Source: Helicobacter sp. 11-8110 (GTDB taxonomy: Bacteria; Campylobacterota; Campylobacteria; Campylobacterales; Helicobacteraceae). From it: a stretch of 52,887 nucleotides of DNA. Made by a program: the position numbers and the translations under genes. Positions 34,054 to 44,431 of this stretch are shown here, piece after piece. The stretch lies in contig NZ_NHYL01000010.1 of NCBI RefSeq assembly GCF_003288905.1, forward strand, positions 1 through 52,887, read 5' to 3'. Positions within the stretch are counted from its first letter, which is position 1; each line of letters begins with the position of its first letter. The notes below the pieces were generated by a model. It made no database searches. It saw only the letters and a list, made by a program, of their open reading frames with translations, and was not told the origin of the DNA.

Positions 34054-35096
34054 TACACTTCCCCCCTTGCTTCAAAAAATCGATAAGTTTCAAAGCCCAA
34101 TTCAACTAGTATTTCTGCAATATTGCAAGGCATGATTTTCATCTCTAACATTGTAAAGTTTTGAATTTGTTTGAGTGTCTCTTCTGAAATATTATTAGGA
34201 TTAAAAAGCACGATTTCACTAATGAATTCGCTCTTATAAATATCATTACTATAAAATTCACTCATCGCAGATTGGATAAATTTAGTCGCCATATTTACCC
34301 TTGCAAAATCATCTAAATCATCATTGCCTTGCTCTAAGTTTTCAGTCTTTTCTTCATCTTCTTGTTTATCTTCGCTCCTTAAAATTTCAATAAGCTCATC
34401 ATCCCCTTTTTCATTCTCTAAACCTACATCCCCAATCTCACTAAGCTCTTGTTGAATATCTTTTGTAATATCCATCTCTTCTCTGCCATCTTGTGTAAAT
34501 GAATTTTTTACAACCTTTAACTCTGAATCAATCTCGCTCTCTAAGGCATAATAACCGCCAAATAAGACTCCGCTATTTGATTTTGTAACAATCATAGTCA
34601 TATTAGAACGCTGAAATAAAATATAAAGTTTGCAATGATCTTCTTGAAAAGTGTCTTTAGCCAAATGATAAAGCACCAAAAAAGGTGAGATAATAAAATC
34701 CACCCCCAATTTCGAAAATCTTTTTTTTGTTTCAGCAATACCTTCTTTAGAAATATACACTGACCAGCCATCATTAAAGCTTTTTTTTGCAACCTCATCA
34801 ACATTGATTCCATATTGATTAAAATCTTCTTTGCGACTAGTGTTAATTGCGCCTTGAATAATAGAAGAAGGAAGGGTTGTAATATAAGTAAATGGATTTT
34901 TCGCATAAATTTTTCTTAAAAACCAAATTGCTTGTGCAGGTAACTCCCCAGGAATAGTCTTGAAATTTTTTGTCTGTGTGCGTATGTGCTTACCACCTCG
35001 ATAAAACTTCACAACAATATTACAATTTTTGTTGTCAATTTCAATCCCAACAATCGCTGTGGGAAAAAAATGGTGGATGATTTTCGCAAGATTCAT
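34053..35096 (-). CDS. PilM-like actin-fold protein
   Basis: A 347-aa cytoplasmic protein first in the pilMNO-like order. TAIVGIEIDNKNCNIVVKF near the start resembles the phosphate-1 strand of the PilM/FtsA actin fold. TLPSSIIQGAI and GGYYALESEID are further family-like segments. An acidic insert (about 205-250) rich in Glu/Asp is unusual. It has no membrane segment. The start ATG 35096 lies behind a minus-strand TATATAG -10-like box. In type IV pilus and type II secretion systems PilM docks the PilN tail. No pilin or ATPase gene lies nearby. Confidence 0.6.
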   Translation of the reverse strand: MNLAKIIHHFFPTAIVGIEIDNKNCNIVVKFYRGGKHIRTQTKNFKTIPGELPAQAIWFLRKIYAKNPFTYITTLPSSIIQGAINTSRKEDFNQYGINVDEVAKKSFNDGWSVYISKEGIAETKKRFSKLGVDFIISPFLVLYHLAKDTFQEDHCKLYILFQRSNMTMIVTKSNSGVLFGGYYALESEIDSELKVVKNSFTQDGREEMDITKDIQQELSEIGDVGLENEKGDDELIEILRSEDKQEDEEKTENLEQGNDDLDDFARVNMATKFIQSAMSEFYSNDIYKSEFISEIVLFNPNNISEETLKQIQNFTMLEMKIMPCNIAEILVELGFETYRFFEARGEV

Positions 35097-35194
35097 TTTT
35101 ATTTTAACCTTAATGCTTCTTTTATTTTCTATATAGTATGCAATTTTGTCTTAAATAATAGAATTTTCTCATAAAAATTTTACACTTTTAAATT

Positions 35195-35968
35195 CTAAGA
35201 ATCCCCAAGATTTTCTATGGATTTAATAGGCTTAGAATCTTCTAGCACCAACATACTCATATGCATTTTATGCCCCATATTCGGATTTTGTAAAAACTTA
35301 ATACCTTTTTGCACCATCAAACCACCAAAAATTACAATGGCTATTGCAGCTAGATTCATCAAAATTTTTCTAAAATTTGACTTATAAAAAAGCGTGTTAG
35401 CTAGTATTCCAAACAAAAATAAAGGAAAAGTCGTCGCAATCCCAAAAACTAGCATCACAAGCATAGCATTTATAACATTAGCACTCCCAGCTGCACTAAA
35501 CAAAAACGCATACACAAACCCACAGGGCAAAAGTCCATTTAATAACCCTAGCAAATAAATGCTTTGTGGCGTTCTTAGATTTAAAGCTGTTTGAAAGCTT
35601 TTTTGATACCATTTGGAATTTTGCAAAGAATGTTCTAATTTTGTCAAAAATCGTATTTTACCAAAAAGAGACAATCCTGCTAGAATCATAGCAACCCCCG
35701 CAATTAGAAACAAGATTCCACGCAAGGTAGCATTAAAACTAAACATACTCCCTAAAACTCCTACAATCGCCCCTAAAATCACATAAATAGTTACACGCCC
35801 TAAACTATACAAAATATGATAAAGCGCCAAAGTCCCTTTACTAGTTATCCCATTATTAGTTAATTTTCCACTATAAGCCAAAACAATGCCACCACACATT
35901 CCAATACAATGACCAAAACTACCAAGTAAAGCTACTACAAAAAGACCAAACAAACCTGCATATTCCAT
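35195..35968 (-). CDS. TauE/SafE (DsbD-like) family membrane protein, possible metal transporter
   Basis: A 257-aa polytopic inner-membrane protein with six or seven helices. Conserved Cys motifs lie in the first and fourth helices: GHCIGMCGGIVLAYSG and GLLPCGFVYAFLFSAAGSA. Proteins with these motifs occur beside cytochrome cbb3 oxidase and copper genes and are annotated as sulfite exporter TauE/SafE family or cytochrome biogenesis proteins. The soluble end has a His/Met cluster, MGHKMHMSM, which could bind copper. It starts 27 nt after cysS on the same strand. The substrate is not known. Confidence 0.75.
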   Translation of the reverse strand: MEYAGLFGLFVVALLGSFGHCIGMCGGIVLAYSGKLTNNGITSKGTLALYHILYSLGRVTIYVILGAIVGVLGSMFSFNATLRGILFLIAGVAMILAGLSLFGKIRFLTKLEHSLQNSKWYQKSFQTALNLRTPQSIYLLGLLNGLLPCGFVYAFLFSAAGSANVINAMLVMLVFGIATTFPLFLFGILANTLFYKSNFRKILMNLAAIAIVIFGGLMVQKGIKFLQNPNMGHKMHMSMLVLEDSKPIKSIENLGDS

Positions 35969-35995
35969 AAATATCCTTACTCAATTAAAGAAGCT

Positions 35996-37399
35996 TTAAA
36001 CTTTCTCCCACACACAACCCTCAAAAGTATCCATAATCTCAATCCCCATTTTGCGTAATTCCTCTCGAATCTTATCGGCTTCTGCAAAATCCTTTTGTTT
36101 TTTTGCTTCACTCCTCTTTGCTATTAAAGATTCAATCTCATTTTTCTGCTCTTCACTCACTCCAAGCTGAAAATACGCAAAAGGATTCTTGCCACCAACT
36201 CCCAAAAGTCGCTCTATTATCGCTAAATTCCCAGCAATCATTGGTGCCTTATCTTTTTGCTTTTTATCCAAAAGCTCATTTGCCTTTGCTACAAATTCAT
36301 CCACCACGCTCAAAGCTCTTGAAACATTTAAATCATCATTTAAAGCTTCCAAAAACGATTCTCTAAACTCACAACATTCCCCTTCATCAACTTTTTGGAT
36401 TGGATAAATACGCTTTTTTAAACGATAAATTCTATCTAAGCGCTTCTTAGCTGTTAGTAAATCTTCTTCTGCAAAGTTTAATCCAGCACGATAATGTGTC
36501 CCTAAAAGATAGAATCGCAAAATTTCACCATCATAATTTTTTAATGCATCTTTGATAAAAAAGCTATTCCCCAAAGATTTTGCCATTTTTTCACCATTAA
36601 TAGTCACAAATCCATTATGAATCCAATACTTTGCGATAGCTTGATTATCCGCACAACGCGTTTGAGAAGCTTCATTTTCGTGGTGTGGGAAGAGCAAATC
36701 TGCTCCACCCCCATGAATATCAATAGCATATTCCCCGCTATAAGCGAGGTGTTTTTTAATCATAGCTGAACATTCAATATGCCACCCTGGACGCCCTTTG
36801 CCAAAGGGAGAATCATAGCCAATATCACCAACTCCCTTATAACTTTTCCACAAAGCAAAATCTCTTGCATCTCTTTTTTGTTCGCTATTTTGAATTCTGC
36901 TTTGTGTTTCAAGTTCAGCAATTCTCCCACTTAAAGAGCCATATTGCAAATCTTTCTCCACTGAGAGATAAATATCTCCATTAGGTGTTTGATAAGCGAA
37001 ACCTTTTTCTAGTAATTCCTCAATCATCGCACAAATGCTCTCTAAACTCTCTGTAGCTTTTGGCTCAATATCAGCTCTCTCCACTCCTAAAGCCGCCATT
37101 TCATCAAGATATTTTTGCGTATAAGTTTGTGTAATCTCCGTAACACTTAAGCCACTTTGTAAAGATTTATTGATAATCTTATCATCAATATCGGTGAAAT
37201 TTTTTGCAAAAAGCACTTCATAGCCATTCTCTCTTAAGATTCGGCGCAACAAATCAAAAACAATCGCACTCCTTGCGTGTCCCAAATGCGAATCATCATA
37301 CACCGTTGGACCACAGACATAAAGCCTTACTTTTGGGGGATTAATGGGGGAAAAATCCACCTTTTCTTTCTTGATGCTATCATAAATTTTAAGCTGCAT
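35996..37399 (-). CDS. cysS: Cysteinyl-tRNA synthetase
   Basis: A 467-aa class I aminoacyl-tRNA synthetase. The HIGH-type motif is in CGPTVYDDSHLGHARS and the KMSKS loop is EKMAKSLGNS. The zinc ligands are visible: Cys29 in CGPTVYD, Cys in HIECSAM and His in PHHENEASQ. The C-terminal helical anticodon-binding region ends in the usual AEADKIREELRKMGIEIMDT. Length is normal. It is the first gene of a minus-strand pair with the TauE/SafE gene. Confidence 0.97.
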   Translation of the reverse strand: MQLKIYDSIKKEKVDFSPINPPKVRLYVCGPTVYDDSHLGHARSAIVFDLLRRILRENGYEVLFAKNFTDIDDKIINKSLQSGLSVTEITQTYTQKYLDEMAALGVERADIEPKATESLESICAMIEELLEKGFAYQTPNGDIYLSVEKDLQYGSLSGRIAELETQSRIQNSEQKRDARDFALWKSYKGVGDIGYDSPFGKGRPGWHIECSAMIKKHLAYSGEYAIDIHGGGADLLFPHHENEASQTRCADNQAIAKYWIHNGFVTINGEKMAKSLGNSFFIKDALKNYDGEILRFYLLGTHYRAGLNFAEEDLLTAKKRLDRIYRLKKRIYPIQKVDEGECCEFRESFLEALNDDLNVSRALSVVDEFVAKANELLDKKQKDKAPMIAGNLAIIERLLGVGGKNPFAYFQLGVSEEQKNEIESLIAKRSEAKKQKDFAEADKIREELRKMGIEIMDTFEGCVWEKV

Positions 37400-37756
37400 T
37401 CGCTACTCTCTCATTTGGAATGTAATTTTGGATTAAAACTCATAAGTATAGCAAATTTACTCTATAATTGTTGTAAATCAACAATCCTTAAAGCGTTTTC
37501 ATAATCTTAAAAATAAATTTTGTAGTGTGAAAATAAAAAGCAATAAAAAAATCCTAGCTAGAATTTTTTATTAAAAAGAAATTCTAGTATATAAAGAATA
37601 TTTTCTGACATTCCTTTTTTGTCTATCAAATAAATTCAAGCAAACTCCAATAATCCTTAGTAAAATTTACAAAATATGTCAAAATTTTAAGAAAATTAAA
37701 TGTATAATTAACTTCGTTATTTTTGCAAATATTTTACACTTAAGGTCATTGATCCA
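37400..37756. other. 357-bp divergent intergenic region between cysS and the PgbA-like gene
   Basis: No open frame of note. It holds a plus-strand TATAAT at 37463-37468, an inverted repeat CTAGAATTT / AAATTCTAG (37558-37587) followed on the minus strand by a T7 run, and a plus-strand TGTATAAT (37701-37708), the likely promoter of the PgbA-like gene. The hairpin reads as a terminator only on the minus strand, where no gene precedes it. Confidence 0.5.
37703..37708 (+). promoter_or_regulatory. -10 box of the PgbA-like gene
   Basis: A perfect TATAAT with upstream TG (extended -10) lies 49 nt before the ATG at 37757. Confidence 0.6.
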
Positions 37757-38572
37757 ATGAAGCATTTAAAGATTAAACTTTTTATTTTTACTTTATTTTT
37801 TAGCCTTACTGCATTTGCCTTACCCTTTGGAAACAAACTTATTGTTCCCATCATTGAGCTTGATTCTGAACATTTTGCTTATGTCCCTGCATTTGATTTG
37901 AAAGTCGGTGAGAGCGGAGAAATTATTCGTTGGTTTGATAAGGATCACTCTGGAATCATAGCAATGGCTGCAGTCGTAGAAATAAAAGACAATAGAGCAA
38001 AAATAGCCTTTGAACCTTTTGTAGCACTAGAACAAAAAGCTTTTCCTACTCCACTTTTAAAACCACAAAAAAACGATGAAGTTATTTTTCGTAGCTTCAA
38101 TGATCGCGCCTTTTTAATCGCGCCCACTCAAGATATTTATGAAAAAGTCAAAAATGCTTATCCTGAGATCACTTGGCTCCATCCTGATTTATTTGCTGCT
38201 TATTTAATGGATGTTGGACACACCGCACCTGTGAAGGCAGATTTTAGAAAAGTATGTTCCCAATACGCTACTGGGGTTGTTTATATTGTTAATCTCAATG
38301 AAGGACAAGCCCTAGATTGCCAAACCTTTAGTCTTATAAAAAAGGATTATATCACTGGAAGAGCCCCTATTAAAGAGAGAATGTTGCCCTTTTTCTCTCG
38401 TATTGGAACCACCAATCAAGAATGGTTTTCTTATTTGATTAACGACAAAAGAACACAAGATTACTATATCTATTTTGATGCTTTAATCAAGGGGGAAATC
38501 AAAGATAGCGATGCGACTTTCTTTGGTAGAGTTACGAACTATTTCAGCCAAAATCTTAAAGATATTTTTTAA
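37757..38572 (+). CDS. pgbA: PgbA/PgbB-like plasminogen-binding family protein
   Basis: A 271-aa protein with a signal peptide (IKLFIFTLFFSLTAFA) and an N-terminal domain starting LIVPIIELDSEHFAYVP. It matches the conserved N-terminal domain of H. pylori PgbA/PgbB, surface proteins reported to bind host plasminogen. The variable Lys-rich C-terminal part of the H. pylori proteins, where plasminogen binds, is missing: this protein ends soon after the core. The neighbour glcD follows 12 nt later, as beside pgbA in H. pylori, which supports orthology. The basic cellular role of the domain is unknown. Confidence 0.8.
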   Translation: MKHLKIKLFIFTLFFSLTAFALPFGNKLIVPIIELDSEHFAYVPAFDLKVGESGEIIRWFDKDHSGIIAMAAVVEIKDNRAKIAFEPFVALEQKAFPTPLLKPQKNDEVIFRSFNDRAFLIAPTQDIYEKVKNAYPEITWLHPDLFAAYLMDVGHTAPVKADFRKVCSQYATGVVYIVNLNEGQALDCQTFSLIKKDYITGRAPIKERMLPFFSRIGTTNQEWFSYLINDKRTQDYYIYFDALIKGEIKDSDATFFGRVTNYFSQNLKDIF

Positions 38573-38584
38573 GGAATCCACAAA

Positions 38585-39964
38585 ATGACAGAGCAAAACA
38601 TTCTTGACTTACAAAAAATTGTTGGAAATGAAGATTGCTATAGCGACAAGGCACATTTGACCGCTTACTGCTATGATGCTACCAAAGACCGCAAATATCC
38701 TGAATGTGTCGTATTTCCACACAATGAAGAAGAAGTAAGTAAGGTATTAAAATATTGTAACACACATAAAATACCAATCGTTCCACGCGGTGCTGGAAGT
38801 GGATTTACAGGAGGCGCTTTAGCCATAGAGGGCGGAGTGGTATTGGCTTTAGAGAAGCATATGAACAAGATTCTAGAAATTGATATGGAAAATATGGTGG
38901 CTAGAGTTCAACCGGGCGTTGTGAATATGCAACTCCAAAAGGCTGTAGAAGCTGTCGGATTGTTTTATCCACCCGATCCTGCAAGTGAGCATTACTCTAC
39001 ACTAGGTGGCAATGTTAGCGAAAATGCTGGGGGAATGCGTGCAGCCAAATATGGAATCACCAAAGATTTTGTGATGGCTTTACGCGCTGTTTTGCCTAAT
39101 GGTGATATTATTTGTGCAGGCAAAAAAACCATCAAAGATGTAGCAGGTTATAATATCGCAGGAATCCTAATTGCTAGTGAGGGGACTTTAGCAGTCATCA
39201 CTGAAATCACCCTAAAGTTACTTAGCAAACCCAAACACAAGCAAAGTGCTATGGGTATTTTTCCAAGTATTCAAGCCGCAATGAATGCTGTTTATAAAAC
39301 AATGGCAAGTGGAATCACGCCTGTAGCAATGGAATTTTTGGACAATCTTAGTATTAAAGCCGTAGAAGAAAAATTTCACAAAGGTTTACCTACTGATGCA
39401 GGAGCAATTCTTATCACAGAAGTAGATGGAAATTTACCCGAAGAGATTGCATATCAAATTACCAAAATTGAAGAAAAATTCTATGAAAATGGTGCAACCC
39501 AATTCATAAAAGCAACCAATGAGCAAGAAGCAGCTGATTTATGGTTTGCAAGAAAAAATGCGAGTCCAAGCATTACAATTTATGGCAGCAAAAAACTCAA
39601 CGAAGACATTACCGTGCCACGCTCCAAACTCCCAGAATTATTAGAGAAGATTCAACAAGTCTCTCAAAAATATGGCGTTGTAATCCCTTGCTTTGGGCAT
39701 ACAGGTGATGGAAATGTGCATACAAATGTTATGGTAGATGGCTCCAACCCAGAAGAATTAAAAAAAGGACACAAAGCCATTGAAGAGATTTTTAAAATCA
39801 CCATTGATCTTGGTGGCACACTAAGTGGAGAACACGGCATTGGCATTTCCAAAGCTCCTTTTATGAATCTTGCATTCACTCAAGAGGAAATGAATCTCTT
39901 TAGATCAATCAAAAAAGCCTTTGATCCAAATAATATTTTAAATCCAGGTAAAATGGCATTATGA
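38585..39964 (+). CDS. glcD: FAD-linked oxidase, GlcD type (glycolate/lactate oxidase)
   Basis: A 459-aa flavoprotein of the GlcD family that oxidises 2-hydroxy acids such as glycolate or D-lactate. The FAD-binding domain shows VPRGAGSGFTGGALA and PDPASEHYSTLGGN. The C-terminal oxidase domain has CFGHTGDGNVHTN and GGTLSGEHGIGISK. Length fits. GlcE and GlcF partners are not in the window, and the true substrate cannot be read from sequence. It lies 12 nt after the PgbA-like gene on one transcript. Confidence 0.9.
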   Translation: MTEQNILDLQKIVGNEDCYSDKAHLTAYCYDATKDRKYPECVVFPHNEEEVSKVLKYCNTHKIPIVPRGAGSGFTGGALAIEGGVVLALEKHMNKILEIDMENMVARVQPGVVNMQLQKAVEAVGLFYPPDPASEHYSTLGGNVSENAGGMRAAKYGITKDFVMALRAVLPNGDIICAGKKTIKDVAGYNIAGILIASEGTLAVITEITLKLLSKPKHKQSAMGIFPSIQAAMNAVYKTMASGITPVAMEFLDNLSIKAVEEKFHKGLPTDAGAILITEVDGNLPEEIAYQITKIEEKFYENGATQFIKATNEQEAADLWFARKNASPSITIYGSKKLNEDITVPRSKLPELLEKIQQVSQKYGVVIPCFGHTGDGNVHTNVMVDGSNPEELKKGHKAIEEIFKITIDLGGTLSGEHGIGISKAPFMNLAFTQEEMNLFRSIKKAFDPNNILNPGKMAL

Positions 39965-40016
39965 AAGAAAATTTCATTTTATCACAAAACAAAAATTTAA
40001 TAACTAAAGGTATCCT

Positions 40017-40487
40017 ATGATTTATGATGTGCAAAAAATACGCGAGATTCTACCCCACCGCTATCCTTTATTGCTTGTAGATAGAATCACAGCAATCACC
40101 CCTAATCAAACCATTGAAGCTTACAAAAATATTACTATAAATGAAGAAGTTTTTAATGGACATTTTCCTGTGCAACCTATTTATCCGGGTGTTTATATTA
40201 TTGAAGGAATGGCGCAAGCAGGTGGAGTGTTAGCCTTTGTGAGTATGTTTGGAGAAGAATCAAGCAATAATGGCGATAAAATCGTGTATTTTATGAGTAT
40301 CGATAAAGCCAAATTTAGAAATCCTGTTATCCCAGGTGATAGACTAACTTATAAGCTTGAAGTAATCAAGCAAAAAGGTGGCATTTGGGTCTTGCAGGGC
40401 TATGCTTATGTAGAAGAAAAATTAGTAGCAGAAGCTGAATTAAAAGCAATGATTGTCGATAAAAACAAAGAAGGGGCAAACAAGTGA
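40017..40487 (+). CDS. fabZ: 3-hydroxyacyl-ACP dehydratase FabZ
   Basis: A 156-aa hotdog-fold enzyme of fatty-acid elongation. The substrate-binding start [14 protein letters not shown] and the catalytic segment [20 protein letters not shown] (His and, in the helix, Glu) are intact. It overlaps lpxA by 4 bp. The order fabZ-lpxA-clpX-mreB-mreC is the one in H. pylori. The start ATG 40017 lies behind AAAGGT. Confidence 0.96.
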   Translation: MIYDVQKIREILPHRYPLLLVDRITAITPNQTIEAYKNITINEEVFNGHFPVQPIYPGVYIIEGMAQAGGVLAFVSMFGEESSNNGDKIVYFMSIDKAKFRNPVIPGDRLTYKLEVIKQKGGIWVLQGYAYVEEKLVAEAELKAMIVDKNKEGANK

Positions 40488-41287
40488 GTATCGCAAAAAC
40501 TGCTAAAATAGCCCCAAGTGCAATCATAGAAGAAGGGGCAGTGATTGGAGAAAATGTTGAAATTGGGCATTATTGCATCATTGGCAAGGATGTTAAAATC
40601 GGAGATAATTCAAAGCTATACAATCATGTAACAATCTTAGGCAACACGACTTTAGGTAAAGGCAATACAATTTTTCCTAATGCAACCCTAGGCACAGAGC
40701 CCCAAGATCTCAAATATCACGGCGAACCTAATGAGCTTATTTTTGGTGACAACAACAAGATTCGCGAATTCACAATGATTAACCCAGGAACTGAAGGTGG
40801 TGGAAGCAAAACCATTATTGGAAGCAATAATTTATTAATGGCATATGTGCATGTTGCACACGATTGCATTATTGGAGACCACTGCATTTTGGCTAATGGA
40901 GCCACACTAGGTGGGCATATTGTTATGGGAAATCACATTAATATTGGTGGATTAACACCCATACATCAATTTGTTAAAATTGGAGATTATGCGATGATTG
41001 CTGGTGCAAGCGCACTTTCTCAAGACATTCCTCCCTTTTGTATGGCAGAGGGGAATCGTGCAGTAGTTAGGGGACTTAATCTCCACCGCCTAAGAAAAAA
41101 CTTTGAACATCATCAAGTAGATAAGATTCATTCTACTTATAAGCGCCTATTTTTTAGCAACCAACCCATCAAAGAAATCGCCCAAGAAATCTTAGATGAG
41201 AATCCAAAGGATGAAAATGTCATAAAAATGTGCCATTTCGTTCTTAATTCTACAAGAGGAATCCCATTTATAAGGAAAAGCCTATGA
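40484..41287 (+). CDS. lpxA: UDP-N-acetylglucosamine acyltransferase LpxA
   Basis: A 267-aa enzyme of the first lipid A step, 3-O-acylation of UDP-GlcNAc. The N-terminal 190 residues are hexapeptide repeats of the left-handed beta-helix ([20 protein letters not shown]). [10 protein letters not shown] carries the catalytic His. A helical C-terminal domain follows. The start is GTG at 40484, coupled by overlap with the fabZ stop, and the end overlaps clpX by 4 bp. Confidence 0.96.
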   Translation: MSIAKTAKIAPSAIIEEGAVIGENVEIGHYCIIGKDVKIGDNSKLYNHVTILGNTTLGKGNTIFPNATLGTEPQDLKYHGEPNELIFGDNNKIREFTMINPGTEGGGSKTIIGSNNLLMAYVHVAHDCIIGDHCILANGATLGGHIVMGNHINIGGLTPIHQFVKIGDYAMIAGASALSQDIPPFCMAEGNRAVVRGLNLHRLRKNFEHHQVDKIHSTYKRLFFSNQPIKEIAQEILDENPKDENVIKMCHFVLNSTRGIPFIRKSL

Positions 41288-42519
41288 ACGAAAGAATCTG
41301 TGATTTTTGCAAATCAAAAGAATCTCACAAAAATCCTTTAATCACTGGAAATAATGTCTGCATTTGCAAAAATTGCATCATTGCTTCTTATAATCTACTT
41401 TTTGGCACAGAAAATCATTTAGAGGAAACCAAAACCGATCAAGAAATGGATTTAAAGGTCATACCACCCAAAGAACTAAAAGCGATTCTTGATGATTATG
41501 TAATCGGACAGGAAAAAGCTAAAAAAGTCTTTAGTGTTGCAGTGTATAACCATTATAAAAGAATTTTACAAAAACCAAAAGAAGGCGAAACAGAAATCTC
41601 CAAATCCAACATATTACTTATTGGACCCACAGGAAGTGGAAAAACACTGATGGCACAAACACTAGCTAGAGCGCTTAATATCCCTATTGCAATCTGCGAT
41701 GCCACAAGCTTAACAGAGGCAGGATATGTGGGAGAAGATGTAGAAAATATCCTAACAAGACTCTTGCAAGAAGCCAATGGTGATATAGAAAGGGCAGAAA
41801 AAGGGATTATTTTTATTGATGAAATTGACAAAATTTCAAGACTTTCTGAAAATCGCTCAATCACGCGCGATGTTTCTGGCGAGGGTGTGCAACAAGCACT
41901 TTTAAAAATTATCGAAGGAAGTGTTGTTAATATCCCGCCAAAAGGGGGCAGAAAACACCCCAATCAAGATTTTATTCAAATCAATACCAAAGACATTCTT
42001 TTTATCTGTGGCGGTGCTTTTGATGGATTAAACGAAATTATTGAAAGGCGCATTGGAGGCAATGTTCTTGGATTTCATCACCAAAAAAATGCTAAAACAG
42101 AATCAAAGAATCTACTTGATGAAGTAGAACCAGATGATCTAGTGAGTTTTGGATTGATTCCTGAGCTTATTGGGCGTTTGCATATGATTGCCACTTTAGA
42201 TGAAATTACTAAAGAAGCGATGATAACTATTCTCCAAAAGCCAAAAAACGCACTCACCAAGCAATATCAAAAACTTTTTGAACTCGATGATGTTATATTA
42301 ACCTTTAAGCCAGAAGCTCTAGAAGCCATTGCCGAACTTGCAATTCAAAGAAAGACTGGTGCAAGGGGATTGCGCTCAATTATGGAAGAAATTATGCTAG
42401 ATATTATGTATGAATTGCCCGAACTTAAAGGGTATGAAGTCATCATTACTCAAGAATTGGTGTCCAAAAAAGAAAAACCCATACTTATCAAACAGAAAAA
42501 AAACAAAAAAAGTGCTTAA
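41284..42519 (+). CDS. clpX: ATP-dependent Clp protease ATP-binding subunit ClpX
   Basis: A 411-aa AAA+ unfoldase that feeds substrates to ClpP. The N-terminal zinc-binding domain has CDFC and CICKNC. The AAA+ core shows [18 protein letters not shown] (Walker A), [11 protein letters not shown] (Walker B) and sensor-2 [11 protein letters not shown] near the C-terminus. Complete length. It is followed 20 nt later by mreB. Confidence 0.97.
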   Translation: MNERICDFCKSKESHKNPLITGNNVCICKNCIIASYNLLFGTENHLEETKTDQEMDLKVIPPKELKAILDDYVIGQEKAKKVFSVAVYNHYKRILQKPKEGETEISKSNILLIGPTGSGKTLMAQTLARALNIPIAICDATSLTEAGYVGEDVENILTRLLQEANGDIERAEKGIIFIDEIDKISRLSENRSITRDVSGEGVQQALLKIIEGSVVNIPPKGGRKHPNQDFIQINTKDILFICGGAFDGLNEIIERRIGGNVLGFHHQKNAKTESKNLLDEVEPDDLVSFGLIPELIGRLHMIATLDEITKEAMITILQKPKNALTKQYQKLFELDDVILTFKPEALEAIAELAIQRKTGARGLRSIMEEIMLDIMYELPELKGYEVIITQELVSKKEKPILIKQKKNKKSA

Positions 42520-42539
42520 TTTACAAAAGAGAGGGAGAA

Positions 42540-43574
42540 ATGTTATTAGATAAAATAATTGGTTGGTTTTCACATGATATTTCAATTGACTTAGGAACTG
42601 CAAATACAATTGTAATTGTAAAAGGGCAAGGTGTCATTATCAATGAACCTTCTGTGGTAGCTGTAAGAAATGACAGATATGGCAAAAATAAGATTCTAGC
42701 AGTGGGACATGAAGCCAAAGAAATGGTAGGAAAGACTCCAGGTAGCATCTTAGCGGTGCGACCTATGAAAGATGGTGTTATTGCAGATTTTGATATGACC
42801 GAAAAGATGATTCGTCATTTTATAGAAAAAGCTCACCGCAGAAAGGCTTTAATGCGTCCTAGAATTATCGTTTGTGTCCCCTATGGTTTAACAGGCGTAG
42901 AACGCAAAGCCGTTAGAGAATCAGCTATGAGTGCTGGAGCTAGAGAAGTATTCTTAATCGAAGAACCAATGGCTGCTGCAATCGGAGCTGGATTGCCTGT
43001 TAAAGAGCCAAAAGGTAGCTTAGTAGTTGATATTGGGGGTGGAACAACAGAAATTGGTGTAATTTCACTAGGTGGTTTGGTTATTTCAAAATCCCTAAGA
43101 ACTGCTGGAGATAAGCTTGATAATGCCGTAGTAGATTATGTAAGGCGCAAATACAGCTTACTTATTGGTGAGCGAACCGGTGAAATTATCAAAATAGAAA
43201 TCGGATCTGCAATTAGCCTTGATGAACCTTTAAGTATGCAAGTCAAAGGGCGTGATCAAGTAAGTGGATTACTCAACACTATCGAGCTTACAAGCGAGGA
43301 TGTCAGAGAAGCAATGAAAGAACCACTAAAAGAAATCTCCAATGCCCTAAAAGATGTTCTAGAGCAAATGCCACCGGATTTAGCTGGAGACATTGTTGAG
43401 AATGGAATCGTTTTAACCGGCGGTGGAGCCCTCATTAGAGGACTTGATAAATATCTATCCGAAATTGTAAAACTTCCTGTGTATGTTGGCGAAGAGCCAC
43501 TTTTGTGCGTTGCAAAAGGAACTGGTAAAGCACTAGAAGAAATTGATATTCTTCAACAACTTTCCTATGAGTAA
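42540..43574 (+). CDS. mreB: Rod-shape-determining protein MreB
   Basis: A 344-aa bacterial actin that guides side-wall peptidoglycan synthesis beneath the inner membrane. The motifs [10 protein letters not shown] (phosphate 1), [14 protein letters not shown] (phosphate 2) and [14 protein letters not shown] (adenosine loop) are intact. The N-terminal residues [10 protein letters not shown] form the usual amphipathic membrane-binding helix. It lies 3 nt before mreC. Confidence 0.97.
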   Translation: MLLDKIIGWFSHDISIDLGTANTIVIVKGQGVIINEPSVVAVRNDRYGKNKILAVGHEAKEMVGKTPGSILAVRPMKDGVIADFDMTEKMIRHFIEKAHRRKALMRPRIIVCVPYGLTGVERKAVRESAMSAGAREVFLIEEPMAAAIGAGLPVKEPKGSLVVDIGGGTTEIGVISLGGLVISKSLRTAGDKLDNAVVDYVRRKYSLLIGERTGEIIKIEIGSAISLDEPLSMQVKGRDQVSGLLNTIELTSEDVREAMKEPLKEISNALKDVLEQMPPDLAGDIVENGIVLTGGGALIRGLDKYLSEIVKLPVYVGEEPLLCVAKGTGKALEEIDILQQLSYE

Positions 43575-43577
43575 AAA

Positions 43578-44393
43578 ATGAAAAAACTCTTCCTTTGGAT
43601 ACTTTTTATTCTTATTGTTTTCTTTCTTTCTACACAAGTCTCCAAAGGATTGCACTCCAAGCTTCTTTACCTTAGCGATGGAGTTAAAATTGGCATTTTA
43701 AACCTAAACCAAAACATTACCAATATCATCACAAGACACTTTAACCAAGCAGAGCAAATCAAACATCTAACTAATGAATTAAAAAACAAAGAAAGTTTGC
43801 AATACTCCCTTAACTCTTTAGAATATAGATACAATGCCCTCTTAGAACTGCTCCAAGCTAGTAATTTTGAATCGCCTAATTTTCATCTTGTCCGAACGAT
43901 TTCTTATGCACACCTCAATGACTACACAAAAGTTTGGCTCCAAGGCGATAACAAAATTATCTCCCAAGATAAAGAGGACAAAATCTTTGGGCTTGTTATA
44001 AACAATCAAGTTGCAGGGATTGCGATTTTTAGAAACAATCGTTTAATGGGCTTTTTAAATGGCGATGAACAATGTAATTATAGTGTGATTATAGGAGAAA
44101 ACAAAGCCCCAGGAATCGCAAAATACGATATTAACAAAGGCTTTATTGTGGATTATATTCCACCCTATCCAAAAATAAAAGCAGGGGATGTAATAAAAAC
44201 AAGTGGTTATGATGGGATTTTCTACCCTGAGATTCCTATAGGAGAAGTCCAATCCGTAGAAGAAAGACAAGGCTATCAAATCGCTATTATTAAACCCTTC
44301 TTAAAAGAAATATCACAATTTTATTGGCTCATTAACGCCAACCAAGAAAAAGATATTCAAGAACAAACCGATAATCTTCTTAATTTTAATTAA
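43578..44393 (+). CDS. mreC: Rod-shape-determining protein MreC
   Basis: A 271-aa inner-membrane protein with one N-terminal helix (LFLWILFILIVFFLST). A coiled coil (about 50-85, EQIKHLTNELKNKESLQ) and a periplasmic beta domain follow. It links MreB to the cell-wall enzymes. Identity is modest, but position directly after mreB and the layout make the call safe. It is the last gene of the fabZ-mreC cluster. Confidence 0.92.
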   Translation: MKKLFLWILFILIVFFLSTQVSKGLHSKLLYLSDGVKIGILNLNQNITNIITRHFNQAEQIKHLTNELKNKESLQYSLNSLEYRYNALLELLQASNFESPNFHLVRTISYAHLNDYTKVWLQGDNKIISQDKEDKIFGLVINNQVAGIAIFRNNRLMGFLNGDEQCNYSVIIGENKAPGIAKYDINKGFIVDYIPPYPKIKAGDVIKTSGYDGIFYPEIPIGEVQSVEERQGYQIAIIKPFLKEISQFYWLINANQEKDIQEQTDNLLNFN

Positions 44394-44431
44394 TTTTCTT
44401 GCATTTCAAGAAATAATCTGTAAAAAAGTGA

